This document shows positions 29,238 through 39,394 of a stretch of 64,000 nt of DNA, in pieces. This stretch comes from a virus: the IMG/VR virus record IMGVR_UViG_3300027816_000087, positions 25,073 through 89,072 of that record. One strand, written 5' to 3'. A program made the translations under genes and the position numbers. The number at the start of each line of letters is the position of its first letter. Position 1 is the first letter of the stretch. Below the pieces are notes generated by a model that was given only the letters and a program-made list of their open reading frames with translations, did not search any database and was not told the origin of the DNA.

Positions 29238-32200
29238 TTAAATATACTCTATGTCACCACCGTTTTCAAGAATTTGTCTTATTTGATCTTCTGTTAAATC
29301 ATATTCTTCACCTTCATTATAACTCACTTCTCCTCCTAATTCAAAATATTTTTTAAGATCTTTCATTTTTTTATATAAGATATTATCTTCATATTTTACA
29401 AATAAAGAAGCAAGTTTATTAAATTGATCTTGAGTTAAATCTCTAATCTTTAAATTAGCACCAACTCCTAATTCTTTTAAAATAAATTTAGAAGAATCAG
29501 TAATTTTATTAGGATCACCAGTAACCCATTTATTCCTAGCCTGTTCTATAGTAAAATCACTATAATCTGGTCCCGACAAAAGTTTTTTGTGTGCATCCCA
29601 TCCTTCATCTAAAGATTTAAATTTAGCTACATGTCCTTTGTTATCATACGCTCCTTTTTCAGCTCCCCATTGACTTGTAAACTTACCAAAGTGAATGTTA
29701 CCAGGATTGTTATGTGTTAAAGCTATACTTTCTCCAGTTTTTTTATCATTCTTTTTTCCTTCATAGGGAAAGAAACTTATATGAACATGAGTGGTATGTG
29801 GATTATTGCCATTAGCTTTAGTGGGTATATATTTATGCCAACCTTCTTGTGGATTCCATACTCTTCTATTAAATATAACATATTTTACTCTTTTTTCTTT
29901 TGCTTGACTAATAATCTGTTCAGCAATCTTATTACCTTGATCAATGTTAACTATACCAATATCAAGAGCATTACCTGTATTATGATCACTTTCTCTTTGT
30001 CTATGTTTTTTATCACCCCATATACCAGACATTCTTACACCTGCATATTGTTTAAGAATTTCATCCCATGTTTGTTCTATCACAGGATTTACACCAGCAA
30101 AATTATATTTTTTTGGTTTAGACGAAGATGATGATGGTGGAGTTGTTGTTGTATTTGTAGTTTGTGGTTGAACAGAAGAAGCAGGTGTTTCAACAACAAC
30201 TTCAGGAGTAACTATAGGAGAAAATTCAGTTTCTGGAACTACTAGTTGCTCACCAATAATACCTCCACCAAATTGAGCAAACTGTTGTGTACCTACTATT
30301 GCACCTGGCATATTAGATGTGTACATTCCTTTATTTACTGTATACTCATTAGGTCTAAATGCTCCAGTTTGTGTATAGTCTCCTCTAGATCCTGATACAG
30401 AAGGCATTACAGGTTGTGTAAATATTTTATTTCTTAAATTCTTTTCATAACTTTTTTGAAAATCTCTATGTTGTTTTTCAGCAGCAAGTCTATTACCAAG
30501 AGCAAATCCTGTATTTAAACCTTTAGCTACTTGAGTAAAAGCAGCTGCGCCTTTTTTATCCATCCATTCTCCAAACTTACCAAAAAGATATCTAGGAGCT
30601 TTTGTAGTGGTACTAGTTATTACATTACCATACATATCTGTTTCCTTAGAAGGATCGTATGTAGGATCACCCTCCCATTTCATATCCATAATACTTTTTC
30701 CACTTGGAGGATCAATAACAGAGTTTGCTAAATTTTGATTATACCACTGAACCCATGTAGTTGTAGTTGAAGTTGTAGAAAATGGATCACCAAATGTCTC
30801 ATCATCCATAGATGGTGGTTTAAACATAGCAAAAATATTAGGATCTTGAATACACTTTGTAGGATCATTTGGATCAGGCATATAACCAGGATCACAATTA
30901 GGTGGTGTTCCTCCTCCTTGCATTTTAGAAAGAACAGATCCTCCATGTCTTTTTTGTTTTAAATAAAAAGCAGCTCCACCTGTATGATTAAAATTATCAT
31001 ATCTATTTTGATCTTTATTTGTTATAACGCCATCTTTTGTAAACAAACCTCTAGCAAATGTACCATTATCAAGTGGAATTAATTTAATTACTGATAGACC
31101 TGTTGCTTTTTTAAACTGTTCAACATAGTCATCAATATTTTTTAAAGAACCTGCAACTAGTACTTTTTTCTTTAAATCAGGTGTAGCTAAAATATACCTA
31201 CCACCTCCAACAGCTCCAAATGATTCATGACCTTTATCAATTTGTTTTTTAGGAATTAAAATATTTAAATTAACTGTTGGATTACCGTTTTCATCAAAAG
31301 CCATTGCTGTTCTTGCTACCTCATAATTAGATGTAGCATCACTATACATGTATTTTCCATTCTTTTCTTTTGCAATTCCAGTAATTTCCGCAGATCTAAA
31401 ATCAGCCATTTCTAAATTCTTTCCTTTCAAATTTTTACCATAATCTAAATAGAATTTACCTTCAGCATCAATTCCCCCGTATATTTTATCATCTGCTATT
31501 TCATTATCGCTGTATCTTCTAATTGTATTTGTACCATTATTATCAGTATACCCCTCACCCATTCCATATTCTTTTGCAAATGGTGTTATAACAAAACCTT
31601 CCGTTTTAATATCACCTAATCTACTACCTCTATTTCTTGCTCCTAATCTTAAACTAGAACTGCTTAGATCAAGCCATAATGGTTTTGTAATATATCTTTT
31701 ATTCTTTTTATCATACGCTTCATTTTTATCATACATTTCTATTGCACTACCTTCTGCATATGGTGTACTTTCAAGTACTAATGGTGATTGACTAACAACT
31801 GGTTTTTCTACTTTTGGAATTGAAATTGTTGACTTTGATTTATTAAGATCATCACCTTCTTTAAGTGCATTTTTTCTTGCAAAATAATTTTGACCGAGTT
31901 GAAATATATCATTAACACCGCTGCTTATTCTTTCTATGTTTTTAGTAGGATCTAAAAATTCACCCAAAAAAAGTCCAGCAGCTTTAGTACCAAGATTTAA
32001 ATAATCAAAAAAACCTAAGTTGTTTTTTTGATTTTGTTTATTAGGTAAACCTTCTTCAGGTAATACATCAAACTCAGTATATTCTTCTTTTCTTTGTGAA
32101 ATAGGTTGTTGACCAGGTCTAAATGGAATTTGAAGCAAACTTCTAGAATAATCTAAATATTTATTAAACTGATCCATTGCTCCTTTTTTAGCTTTAATTT

Positions 32201-34775
32201 CTTGAATTTGTTTTTTAGTTACAGGTGATGTAACTACCACTTCAGGAAGAACAAAAGCTTCTTCACCTTCTTGTATGGTTTTATAATAACCACCAGGATC
32301 TGCAGTGTAATCTTCAGTAGTAGGATCAGATGAGTATTCTTCAGTAGAGACACTTGGTTTTTTATTCATTGCTGCATATTGAGAAGCATTATTAAAACCA
32401 AACTGAGGCATTGTCCCCATTCCTTTATTAATGTCCATAGTAGCAATATCTAAAAGAGCATTTAGTTTATCAGCATTATAATTACTTCTAGCTTCTTCTT
32501 TTCCAGGAAGAGATGAATGTCTATCTAATCCTGCTTTATTTTTTGCATGCAATTGCTCAATTGTTTCAACACTAACTGGAGTAAATGATTGTTGATGAGC
32601 TAAAAGAATATCTTGATTTTGTCTAAGTTTTTCAAGAAGCTCTAAGTTTTTTGCTGCCGAATAATCATACCCTTCAACACCATATTCTTTAGCAAGTTGT
32701 CCTCTAAATGGTTTAGATCCTTGATACCCTTTTGTTGCTAAATAGTCTACAATACTTGAACCTGTATATTCTGCACCATCTTGTGCTTTTACTAAACCAC
32801 CATCTTGTTTTTTATTTCTTTGACTTCCTAAATATGCTCCTGAAGCTACTGATCCTGTACCAAGTCCTAATTGAAGTGCTGTTTCTCCAACTTTACCCCA
32901 ATCAATAACTCTAGATGGTGTTTCACCAAAAGTAAAAAATCTTCCTGTTTCACCAAAAGGATCTATTTCACCTCTATTCATTCTAGAAATTTCATCAAAG
33001 TTTACTTCAAATTTTTGAGGTCCTCCAGGTTTAGTAAAATATTGTTTTGGGTTACGAATCATTTGTCCAAGATCCCTTGTATTTAATAATCCAGATTGTA
33101 AAGGTTGACCTTGAATCCCACTTTTACCTACAAAATTAAAACTACCCGATGTCAGATTAGGTTTAGGACTTTCAGAAATTAAAGTTCCAAAATTTCTACT
33201 ATATTGACCTTGATAAGGTTTAATAAGCTCTAAAGGATCTGGAGTATGTCCATATAGTCTATTTAACCAATATCTTGTATTTTTATCCCATATCTTACCT
33301 GTTGGATCTATAACTAATCCTTGGTCATTATTCGTAGGAATTGATTTACCAATTCCTTTAAAATTTTTTCTAAACCAATGTTCTACAGGACCAATTTTTA
33401 AATCCTTTAATAAACTTGGTATTTTATGTTGCACATCTTCAAACGATCTTCCTGGTATAATCTGTTCTGGTATATCAACAAGTCTAGTTTCATACATTTT
33501 AGTTTTAGGATTAAATGATTGTATTGTAGCTTGTCTTGTTGATGTAGAAGTTGGTGCTACAAGTCTACTAGCAGTTCTACCTGCCATTGGTATTGCTCTA
33601 GCTCCTAAAGAAAGTGCACCTTCTAACAAAGGTGCTGCTGTTAAACCAACATTTAATATTCTACCTAATCTTTCTTTATACTTATTTGCTTCATCTAAAT
33701 CTCTTTGTGTAGTTCCTTCAGGAATACCTAGTACTTCTGTTCTATATTTATTAACATCATCTACTTTTTGCTGCGCAACCTTTCTTTCATAATCTGTTCT
33801 ATTATCTTGACCAACTGTTACATTTGATTTTTTCTGTGTTTGTTGTTGACGTATTTGTTGAGCAACAGGCCTACTTGCTCCTGTTTTTTTCATTATTTGT
33901 TTAACAACTTGTTCCTCTTTAATTTGTGGTTGAATTGCAGCTTTTGTTCCAACACTCATTCCTCTGTTTACTATATCCCCTTGACTACCATATTGTTTAT
34001 CTCTAACTTGAAGATAACCAGGAAGCGAAGCGTTACTACCACCTGGTTGAAATTGAGTTAATGCACCACCTGCTCTAAAATATGAAGGTGCAATTTGATT
34101 TTTAGGAGTATATCTTTCATTAACTAAATTTTCTATATCATTTTTATTTAGTTTGTAGTCTTGAAAATATCTCATTATAGTTTCACGACTTGGAGTGGGA
34201 TTATTAAACGTAGATCTCACCCAAGGAATATAAGGTTGTGAAGAATATGCACGAGGATCTTTCCCTTCTATTGGATTACCTTGTTCATCAAAATAGTTAT
34301 TGTATTGAGATTGATTTAATCTATTATTTCTTTCTAGTTGATTAGCAGCAAAAAATTCATCATATGTTAAACCAGGATAATTTTTACTTGTTTGCTCCCA
34401 TTCTTTTTTTAACATCTCATTCTCATTCTCAAGTCCTACTTTTGATGTTATATTTTGCCAAGGAGTTGTAGGTTTTGCTTCTTTTTGTTTGTTAATAATA
34501 TTCATCATCCTATTATCAACAAAATTATCTGGATTGTTACAACCTCCTTTGCCACATGTTGCAGCTGGTCTTGTACTTTCACTTGTAACATTAAACCCAC
34601 CAACTGCTTTTACTAAACCACCATACCTTTTTTGTACTAGTTTTTTAGCTTCAGGAAACATGCCAAAGAATGCTTGTTCTGTTGGAAACAATTTGTAGAA
34701 ATCTTTTTCATTTTCTACACCAGCCATTTTTAAAAATTCTTTCTTCATATTAGTTAGTTGTAGTTTTCTAGCCAA
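29238..34775 (-). CDS. Giant virion protein ending in two peptidoglycan-degrading-like domains
   Basis: The 1,845-residue product ends in two enzyme-like modules. Residues about 1560-1675 contain 'SDHNTGNALDIGIV', a hydrophobic strand and then 'HTTHVHISFF'. This is the SxHxxGxAxD...HxH pattern of M15/extensin-like zinc DD-peptidases. Residues about 1688-1790 start with 'HNNPGNIHFG', a motif of lysozyme-like or transglycosylase-like virion modules, and continue with 'FKSLDEGWDAH'. Earlier parts are modular and are separated by Gly-Gly motifs near residues 50, 235, 660, 1275 and 1500 ('GGLVKAVGG', 'GGALTQFQPGG', 'GGSVLSKMQGGG'). A likely role is local cell-wall opening during DNA ejection. The start overlaps the previous gene by 22 bases. 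The peptidase call is good; the middle of the protein is unassigned. Confidence 0.7.
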   Translation of the reverse strand: MARKLQLTNMKKEFLKMAGVENEKDFYKLFPTEQAFFGMFPEAKKLVQKRYGGLVKAVGGFNVTSESTRPAATCGKGGCNNPDNFVDNRMMNIINKQKEAKPTTPWQNITSKVGLENENEMLKKEWEQTSKNYPGLTYDEFFAANQLERNNRLNQSQYNNYFDEQGNPIEGKDPRAYSSQPYIPWVRSTFNNPTPSRETIMRYFQDYKLNKNDIENLVNERYTPKNQIAPSYFRAGGALTQFQPGGSNASLPGYLQVRDKQYGSQGDIVNRGMSVGTKAAIQPQIKEEQVVKQIMKKTGASRPVAQQIRQQQTQKKSNVTVGQDNRTDYERKVAQQKVDDVNKYRTEVLGIPEGTTQRDLDEANKYKERLGRILNVGLTAAPLLEGALSLGARAIPMAGRTASRLVAPTSTSTRQATIQSFNPKTKMYETRLVDIPEQIIPGRSFEDVQHKIPSLLKDLKIGPVEHWFRKNFKGIGKSIPTNNDQGLVIDPTGKIWDKNTRYWLNRLYGHTPDPLELIKPYQGQYSRNFGTLISESPKPNLTSGSFNFVGKSGIQGQPLQSGLLNTRDLGQMIRNPKQYFTKPGGPQKFEVNFDEISRMNRGEIDPFGETGRFFTFGETPSRVIDWGKVGETALQLGLGTGSVASGAYLGSQRNKKQDGGLVKAQDGAEYTGSSIVDYLATKGYQGSKPFRGQLAKEYGVEGYDYSAAKNLELLEKLRQNQDILLAHQQSFTPVSVETIEQLHAKNKAGLDRHSSLPGKEEARSNYNADKLNALLDIATMDINKGMGTMPQFGFNNASQYAAMNKKPSVSTEEYSSDPTTEDYTADPGGYYKTIQEGEEAFVLPEVVVTSPVTKKQIQEIKAKKGAMDQFNKYLDYSRSLLQIPFRPGQQPISQRKEEYTEFDVLPEEGLPNKQNQKNNLGFFDYLNLGTKAAGLFLGEFLDPTKNIERISSGVNDIFQLGQNYFARKNALKEGDDLNKSKSTISIPKVEKPVVSQSPLVLESTPYAEGSAIEMYDKNEAYDKKNKRYITKPLWLDLSSSSLRLGARNRGSRLGDIKTEGFVITPFAKEYGMGEGYTDNNGTNTIRRYSDNEIADDKIYGGIDAEGKFYLDYGKNLKGKNLEMADFRSAEITGIAKEKNGKYMYSDATSNYEVARTAMAFDENGNPTVNLNILIPKKQIDKGHESFGAVGGGRYILATPDLKKKVLVAGSLKNIDDYVEQFKKATGLSVIKLIPLDNGTFARGLFTKDGVITNKDQNRYDNFNHTGGAAFYLKQKRHGGSVLSKMQGGGTPPNCDPGYMPDPNDPTKCIQDPNIFAMFKPPSMDDETFGDPFSTTSTTTTWVQWYNQNLANSVIDPPSGKSIMDMKWEGDPTYDPSKETDMYGNVITSTTTKAPRYLFGKFGEWMDKKGAAAFTQVAKGLNTGFALGNRLAAEKQHRDFQKSYEKNLRNKIFTQPVMPSVSGSRGDYTQTGAFRPNEYTVNKGMYTSNMPGAIVGTQQFAQFGGGIIGEQLVVPETEFSPIVTPEVVVETPASSVQPQTTNTTTTPPSSSSSKPKKYNFAGVNPVIEQTWDEILKQYAGVRMSGIWGDKKHRQRESDHNTGNALDIGIVNIDQGNKIAEQIISQAKEKRVKYVIFNRRVWNPQEGWHKYIPTKANGNNPHTTHVHISFFPYEGKKNDKKTGESIALTHNNPGNIHFGKFTSQWGAEKGAYDNKGHVAKFKSLDEGWDAHKKLLSGPDYSDFTIEQARNKWVTGDPNKITDSSKFILKELGVGANLKIRDLTQDQFNKLASLFVKYEDNILYKKMKDLKKYFELGGEVSYNEGEEYDLTEDQIRQILENGGDIEYI

Positions 34776-37700
34776 TTAGTTTGTCCAGTATTTTTAACAT
34801 TAAACCCTTTATTTGCAATAGGTAAAGAAGAACCCTCCACTCCTACTAATAAATTATTTAAATTGTTTAATTTCTCAAAATCATTTCCATGAATATTAAA
34901 TAAATCAAGAAAATGTTCATATCTTAATCTCTTCTCTGAATCTTTATTTTGAATAGCTTCCTCATAAGATTTTTTAGCTTTTTCGTAAATATTTTTAAAA
35001 TCTTCGGATGTAGTGTTTGCTGCAGGATCAATTCCGTATTCTGTTCTAAGTTCCATCAAGGCTCTGTAAAGTTCTGAATTTTTCATATTTTTTACATTTC
35101 CTTTTTTATTCACTCTAAAATTAGGAAATCCTGTTCCAGTCATCCAATCATAAGCATAACCAGCATCTCTATCAAAATTAGCTTGAGCCCATTTACCAGC
35201 AGCTTCTTTTGATAAATCTGGTTTACCAATTCTTTCATAAAGATGTTGTGCATAAACTTCAGGTCCAGCAAATCCAGAATATATTTGATCACTATATTGA
35301 TCTAGAATTGGTTCAACAGTTTTATGAAGATCTCTATGTTTGCCCTCATGTTTTATAGGTTCTTCTGTTCTTGAAAGCTGATGAGCTTTTATATAACGAT
35401 CTCTTAATTCTGGATTTTTATTTATATAGCCAAATCCTGGTTTTTTTAATTGTTCTTCTATTGAAAGATATGGGTTAGCTATTTCTATTGTTTCATCATA
35501 AGGCATGTATTGTCCTAAAAGACCTTGTGGAATTAAATAATGAACTCCTTTATACTCAATACCTTTAGAAACATCAGATGGAAGTTTACTAAAATTTTCT
35601 AATACTTGTTTAGCTTCATTGCTAATTCTTGGATCAGAATGGTTTACACGTGCTGTATACCAATCTAAAAGTTCTTTTCTTGCTTTATTTAAAATATCTA
35701 CATCAGATTGAAGAGGAGGATATTTTGTTGTTTCATCTGTAGTTAAAAATCCACCTGGTGCAAATTGTTGTAATTGTCCACCTGCTTTAAATTCTTTTCT
35801 ATCTTCTTCATTTAATATACCTGTATTTGAAATACTCGTTCCTGTGTATAATTTATTTTCAGATAGATATTTCATAAAATCATCTGCCTCATTTCCTCTT
35901 AATAATCTTCTATGGGGAAGATTATCTAAACCACGCCACTCTACCATTCTATCAGCTTTAGACAATATCCTTTGATTTGCTCTTGGTGTTTTATATAATT
36001 GTTCAAAATTTGGTCCATAATTAAGATCCTCAGATTCTCTAGATGCTCTAATAATATCATCAGTAAGAACTACATCATCTACCGATTTTCCAAGAGGTTT
36101 GCTAGGTCCTACTTTTACTGTAACACTACCTTTTAGTTCATTTTCCCAATCTCTAAGTTGTCTTCTAGTATCTCTTCTAGATAAACCTTTATAATCTCTT
36201 AAATAATCTTTTGCTATACCTTTCATTCTATCCATTGTCCATTCACTAGGATTATAATTACGATGATATGCAAATGCTAGTTCAGGATTATCAACAAACA
36301 TTTGATTAAAATCTTGCAATCTTTTAAAAGGATTTTCATTTCCAAAACCAGTAAGGGTACCTGTATTAGGAGCTGTTTTATTTATTATTACATCTCTAAA
36401 ATATTCATTATTTATTCTTGGATCAATTTCTTTTCTAACAAATCTTTTAGCTTCTCTCCATGCTTTATCTTTATTATCAGGATATTGTAACATGTAATAT
36501 TTGTACATATCAGCTAAAACATTATTTCTATTTTGTTCAACTGTTGTTCCACTTTGATTTAAATTTGGATAATTCTTTCCAAATTCAACATCTATAATCC
36601 CTCTATCAATATTCCAATGTTTATCACCTTTAAATGGAACAGACATAGCATCTTTTTTGTTAGATGCATTTCTATACCAATAAAGAAAATCTACATCTTC
36701 ACCTGACGTTGGCATTTCTGTAAACTTTCTTATTTCATCCTCTGTTTTATATGGAGTTACTGTTCTACGTATAGCATAATCTGTTTTACCACCAACAGAT
36801 GGATTATGTACATATCTAGTTTCTTTTGGTAAAGTTGTAGTGTCTGTTGTTACAAATCCACCAGGTTGAAATTGTTTAAACTGACCACCACGTTTGTAAT
36901 TACCTTGTGTTGTTAAATTACCATAATATGTTCCTGTTTCATAACGTCTTTGATTTTCTTTTTGTAGAAAATCCATCATATCATCTGCCTCTTTTCTAGT
37001 CTTAAAAAAAACTTCTCTTGGTTGATTTTGTCCTTCAGAATTTAATTCACTAAATCTTAAAACATAATCTCCTGATTGATTAGGTTGTATACTAGGTTGT
37101 CTATTTATTGATGGAGTTCCAACACTCAAAGGTTCTATACCAATTGTATTACGAACCATTTTTAATTGTGGTGGTAAAGAAGAAACGCTAGGAGGAATAA
37201 CTTTGTTTTCTGGTTTATCGCCATATAATTTTTCCCATTCAAGATTTTCTTTTTTACTTCTTAAATGAGGTGGTTTTATATATAAAGGATCATAATCAAA
37301 AACTTCAACATTTCCACCTGGATAACCTGATAAATTTCCTGATACAGGTTCATATCGAATTACTCTTTGTGGCTTTACTCTTTTATCAACAAGTGCAAAT
37401 GGTGAAACTAAATTTTGAGCTGGCGTAACAATATCTCTATAATAAAGTTGATTATTACTATTTGATTTTTGTATTTGTTCAAGAGATTTACGCTCTAAAT
37501 CTCTAATTTGTGAAGGTGATAAATTATATATTTTTTTATAAAGAGCATCGTAAAATGCACCTGGGGGATGTTTATAAAAACTTAAATTTCCTTCTTTTAG
37601 TTTATTATACTCACGATTTGAAATAGATGGTTGATTAAAAGTTTTAGTACTAGTGCGTTTTAATCTTCCTTGTCTTACTTCATTTTCATAAAAATTGTTA

Positions 37701-39394
37701 AGTGCAATTTGTGAATTGTATAAAGCTTCATGTTCTTCTCGTGTAAGTATAGGAAATGTAGTTTCATCTGTAGTTAATCCACCTTCATCATATCTATCTA
37801 ACCAATTACCTTCTTCTAGATTTGGTATAGATATATCTCCACCATTTTGAGCTTTTTGTAAATAACTTTCTCCACCATATTGTTTTTTATCAACACCTTC
37901 ATCCATAGTTTTTACATCACTTCCAAATTTTAAACCACCAATAGTAGCATTATATAATTTTTGTAAAAGTGTGTAATACTCATCTCCTTTCATTCCTTTC
38001 AATGCTTTAGAATAAGGGATAAGTCCTAAAAGACCTTGTGTATAATCTTCACCAGCCTTACTCCAATTTTTATCAAGAGCATATCTAGTTCCAGTGTAAA
38101 AATCTCCTGTTGCACCTGCTAATTGAATAAGATATTGAATTTCAGGAGCTGCCATTGTAGAAAGCGCAGCTGCAGAAAGTGCTCCTTTATTATACTTTAC
38201 AGCATTAGATGGTTCATATCTTTCTACAGGTTTAGAAGGTCTGTCTAATATCTTTTCATAAAATCTTTTTCCTTGATCATCTAAATGTGGAGCTATAACT
38301 ATATTTGGAAGAATCCCCACCTCACCTATTCCTTCTCTATTTTCATATCGTATTGGATCAACATCAACGATAGGCTCAGTGGAACCAAGAGGTGTTGTTG
38401 TTTGAACGGTAGTTGCAAACCCACCATTCTTAAGTCCTAAAATATTAGAAGAATTAGATGGTTTATAATTAGCAAATGCCTTTATCATTTTATATGGTCC
38501 TGCAGTTTGACTAGGATATTTATCATTTGGATCATAACCTATTAACTCATTATCCATTTTTCTGTCTACAAAACCAACTTTTGGTTTAGGTTGTCTATCA
38601 TAATGTTGCACGTAACCATCAGCTATATTTTTTCTTTCCCAACCAGAAGAATAAATAGGCATTCCTGGAAGATTTTTTATTTTTTTATGATAATATTTAT
38701 CAAACCCATCATCTTTTCTTAAATAAGGAGGTTTATTAAAATCTTCATAAAATTTGTTATAATCTTGGTATTCTTTATCTGTATATTCTTTACTATAAGG
38801 AACTACTATTGGTCCACCATTTTCAAATCTATGTGTAAATCTTAATTCTGGAAAAAATTGCGGTTTACCAAATAATTCTACACCACCTGGATAACCAACA
38901 GATACACTATTAACATTTCCTGTTAGTCCTAATTTATTTTTTTTACTATTAAAAAGATTTACATAACCTTGTGCTCCAATACCGTGAATGTTTACACCAC
39001 GTTGAGGATTAAAACCAAACATGTATGGATTAACACCAACTTTTTTATCTTCTTGTCTACTATATTTTGGAAGATTTAGATGAACATCAGGAAGATCTAG
39101 CATTTGAATACCATTTTGAGCTTTTGTTAAAGGATATTCATCTACATACTCTGCATCAGGAAAAGTATGTTCTTCTTCTGGATACATCATTCGTTCACTA
39201 CCATCACTACCTCTACCTAACACAGGATAGGGTACTCCTTGCATTGTTATTCTATTAGAAGGAATACGTGTAACTTGTCCAGGATGAGCCCATTGACCCA
39301 TAGGATCAACTATCCTATCTTTAGGTTTTGGTTGAGTCTTTTTTTGTTTTGACTCAGCTATCATTTGACTTAATAATTTTCTATTAAAACTCAT
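34754..39394 (-). CDS. Giant modular virion protein with GG/TTDETT repeats and a zincin-like helix
   Basis: The 1,546-residue product consists of segments that each begin after a Gly-Gly motif. Near residues 323, 538, 845 and 1213 a 'GG(F/L)xTTDETT'-like sequence recurs, three of them preceded by 'GGxxxKAQNGG' or 'RGGQFKQFQPGG'-type peptides. Near residue 1349 is HEGKH, a perfect HExxH zincin helix, followed by 'RDLHKTVEPIL' and a later 'GPEVYAQHLYE' that could supply the third ligand, so a virion metalloprotease domain is possible. The gene overlaps the muzzle gene stop by 4 bases and leads the giant cargo series. Substrate and function are unknown. Confidence 0.6.
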   Translation of the reverse strand: MSFNRKLLSQMIAESKQKKTQPKPKDRIVDPMGQWAHPGQVTRIPSNRITMQGVPYPVLGRGSDGSERMMYPEEEHTFPDAEYVDEYPLTKAQNGIQMLDLPDVHLNLPKYSRQEDKKVGVNPYMFGFNPQRGVNIHGIGAQGYVNLFNSKKNKLGLTGNVNSVSVGYPGGVELFGKPQFFPELRFTHRFENGGPIVVPYSKEYTDKEYQDYNKFYEDFNKPPYLRKDDGFDKYYHKKIKNLPGMPIYSSGWERKNIADGYVQHYDRQPKPKVGFVDRKMDNELIGYDPNDKYPSQTAGPYKMIKAFANYKPSNSSNILGLKNGGFATTVQTTTPLGSTEPIVDVDPIRYENREGIGEVGILPNIVIAPHLDDQGKRFYEKILDRPSKPVERYEPSNAVKYNKGALSAAALSTMAAPEIQYLIQLAGATGDFYTGTRYALDKNWSKAGEDYTQGLLGLIPYSKALKGMKGDEYYTLLQKLYNATIGGLKFGSDVKTMDEGVDKKQYGGESYLQKAQNGGDISIPNLEEGNWLDRYDEGGLTTDETTFPILTREEHEALYNSQIALNNFYENEVRQGRLKRTSTKTFNQPSISNREYNKLKEGNLSFYKHPPGAFYDALYKKIYNLSPSQIRDLERKSLEQIQKSNSNNQLYYRDIVTPAQNLVSPFALVDKRVKPQRVIRYEPVSGNLSGYPGGNVEVFDYDPLYIKPPHLRSKKENLEWEKLYGDKPENKVIPPSVSSLPPQLKMVRNTIGIEPLSVGTPSINRQPSIQPNQSGDYVLRFSELNSEGQNQPREVFFKTRKEADDMMDFLQKENQRRYETGTYYGNLTTQGNYKRGGQFKQFQPGGFVTTDTTTLPKETRYVHNPSVGGKTDYAIRRTVTPYKTEDEIRKFTEMPTSGEDVDFLYWYRNASNKKDAMSVPFKGDKHWNIDRGIIDVEFGKNYPNLNQSGTTVEQNRNNVLADMYKYYMLQYPDNKDKAWREAKRFVRKEIDPRINNEYFRDVIINKTAPNTGTLTGFGNENPFKRLQDFNQMFVDNPELAFAYHRNYNPSEWTMDRMKGIAKDYLRDYKGLSRRDTRRQLRDWENELKGSVTVKVGPSKPLGKSVDDVVLTDDIIRASRESEDLNYGPNFEQLYKTPRANQRILSKADRMVEWRGLDNLPHRRLLRGNEADDFMKYLSENKLYTGTSISNTGILNEEDRKEFKAGGQLQQFAPGGFLTTDETTKYPPLQSDVDILNKARKELLDWYTARVNHSDPRISNEAKQVLENFSKLPSDVSKGIEYKGVHYLIPQGLLGQYMPYDETIEIANPYLSIEEQLKKPGFGYINKNPELRDRYIKAHQLSRTEEPIKHEGKHRDLHKTVEPILDQYSDQIYSGFAGPEVYAQHLYERIGKPDLSKEAAGKWAQANFDRDAGYAYDWMTGTGFPNFRVNKKGNVKNMKNSELYRALMELRTEYGIDPAANTTSEDFKNIYEKAKKSYEEAIQNKDSEKRLRYEHFLDLFNIHGNDFEKLNNLNNLLVGVEGSSLPIANKGFNVKNTGQTNWLENYN

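Noticed and set aside
30900-31500. A possible phosphodiester glycosidase-like domain in the 1,845-residue protein
   Set aside because: Only a vague 'YDNFNHTGGAAFYL' similarity; no set of catalytic residues could be identified by eye.
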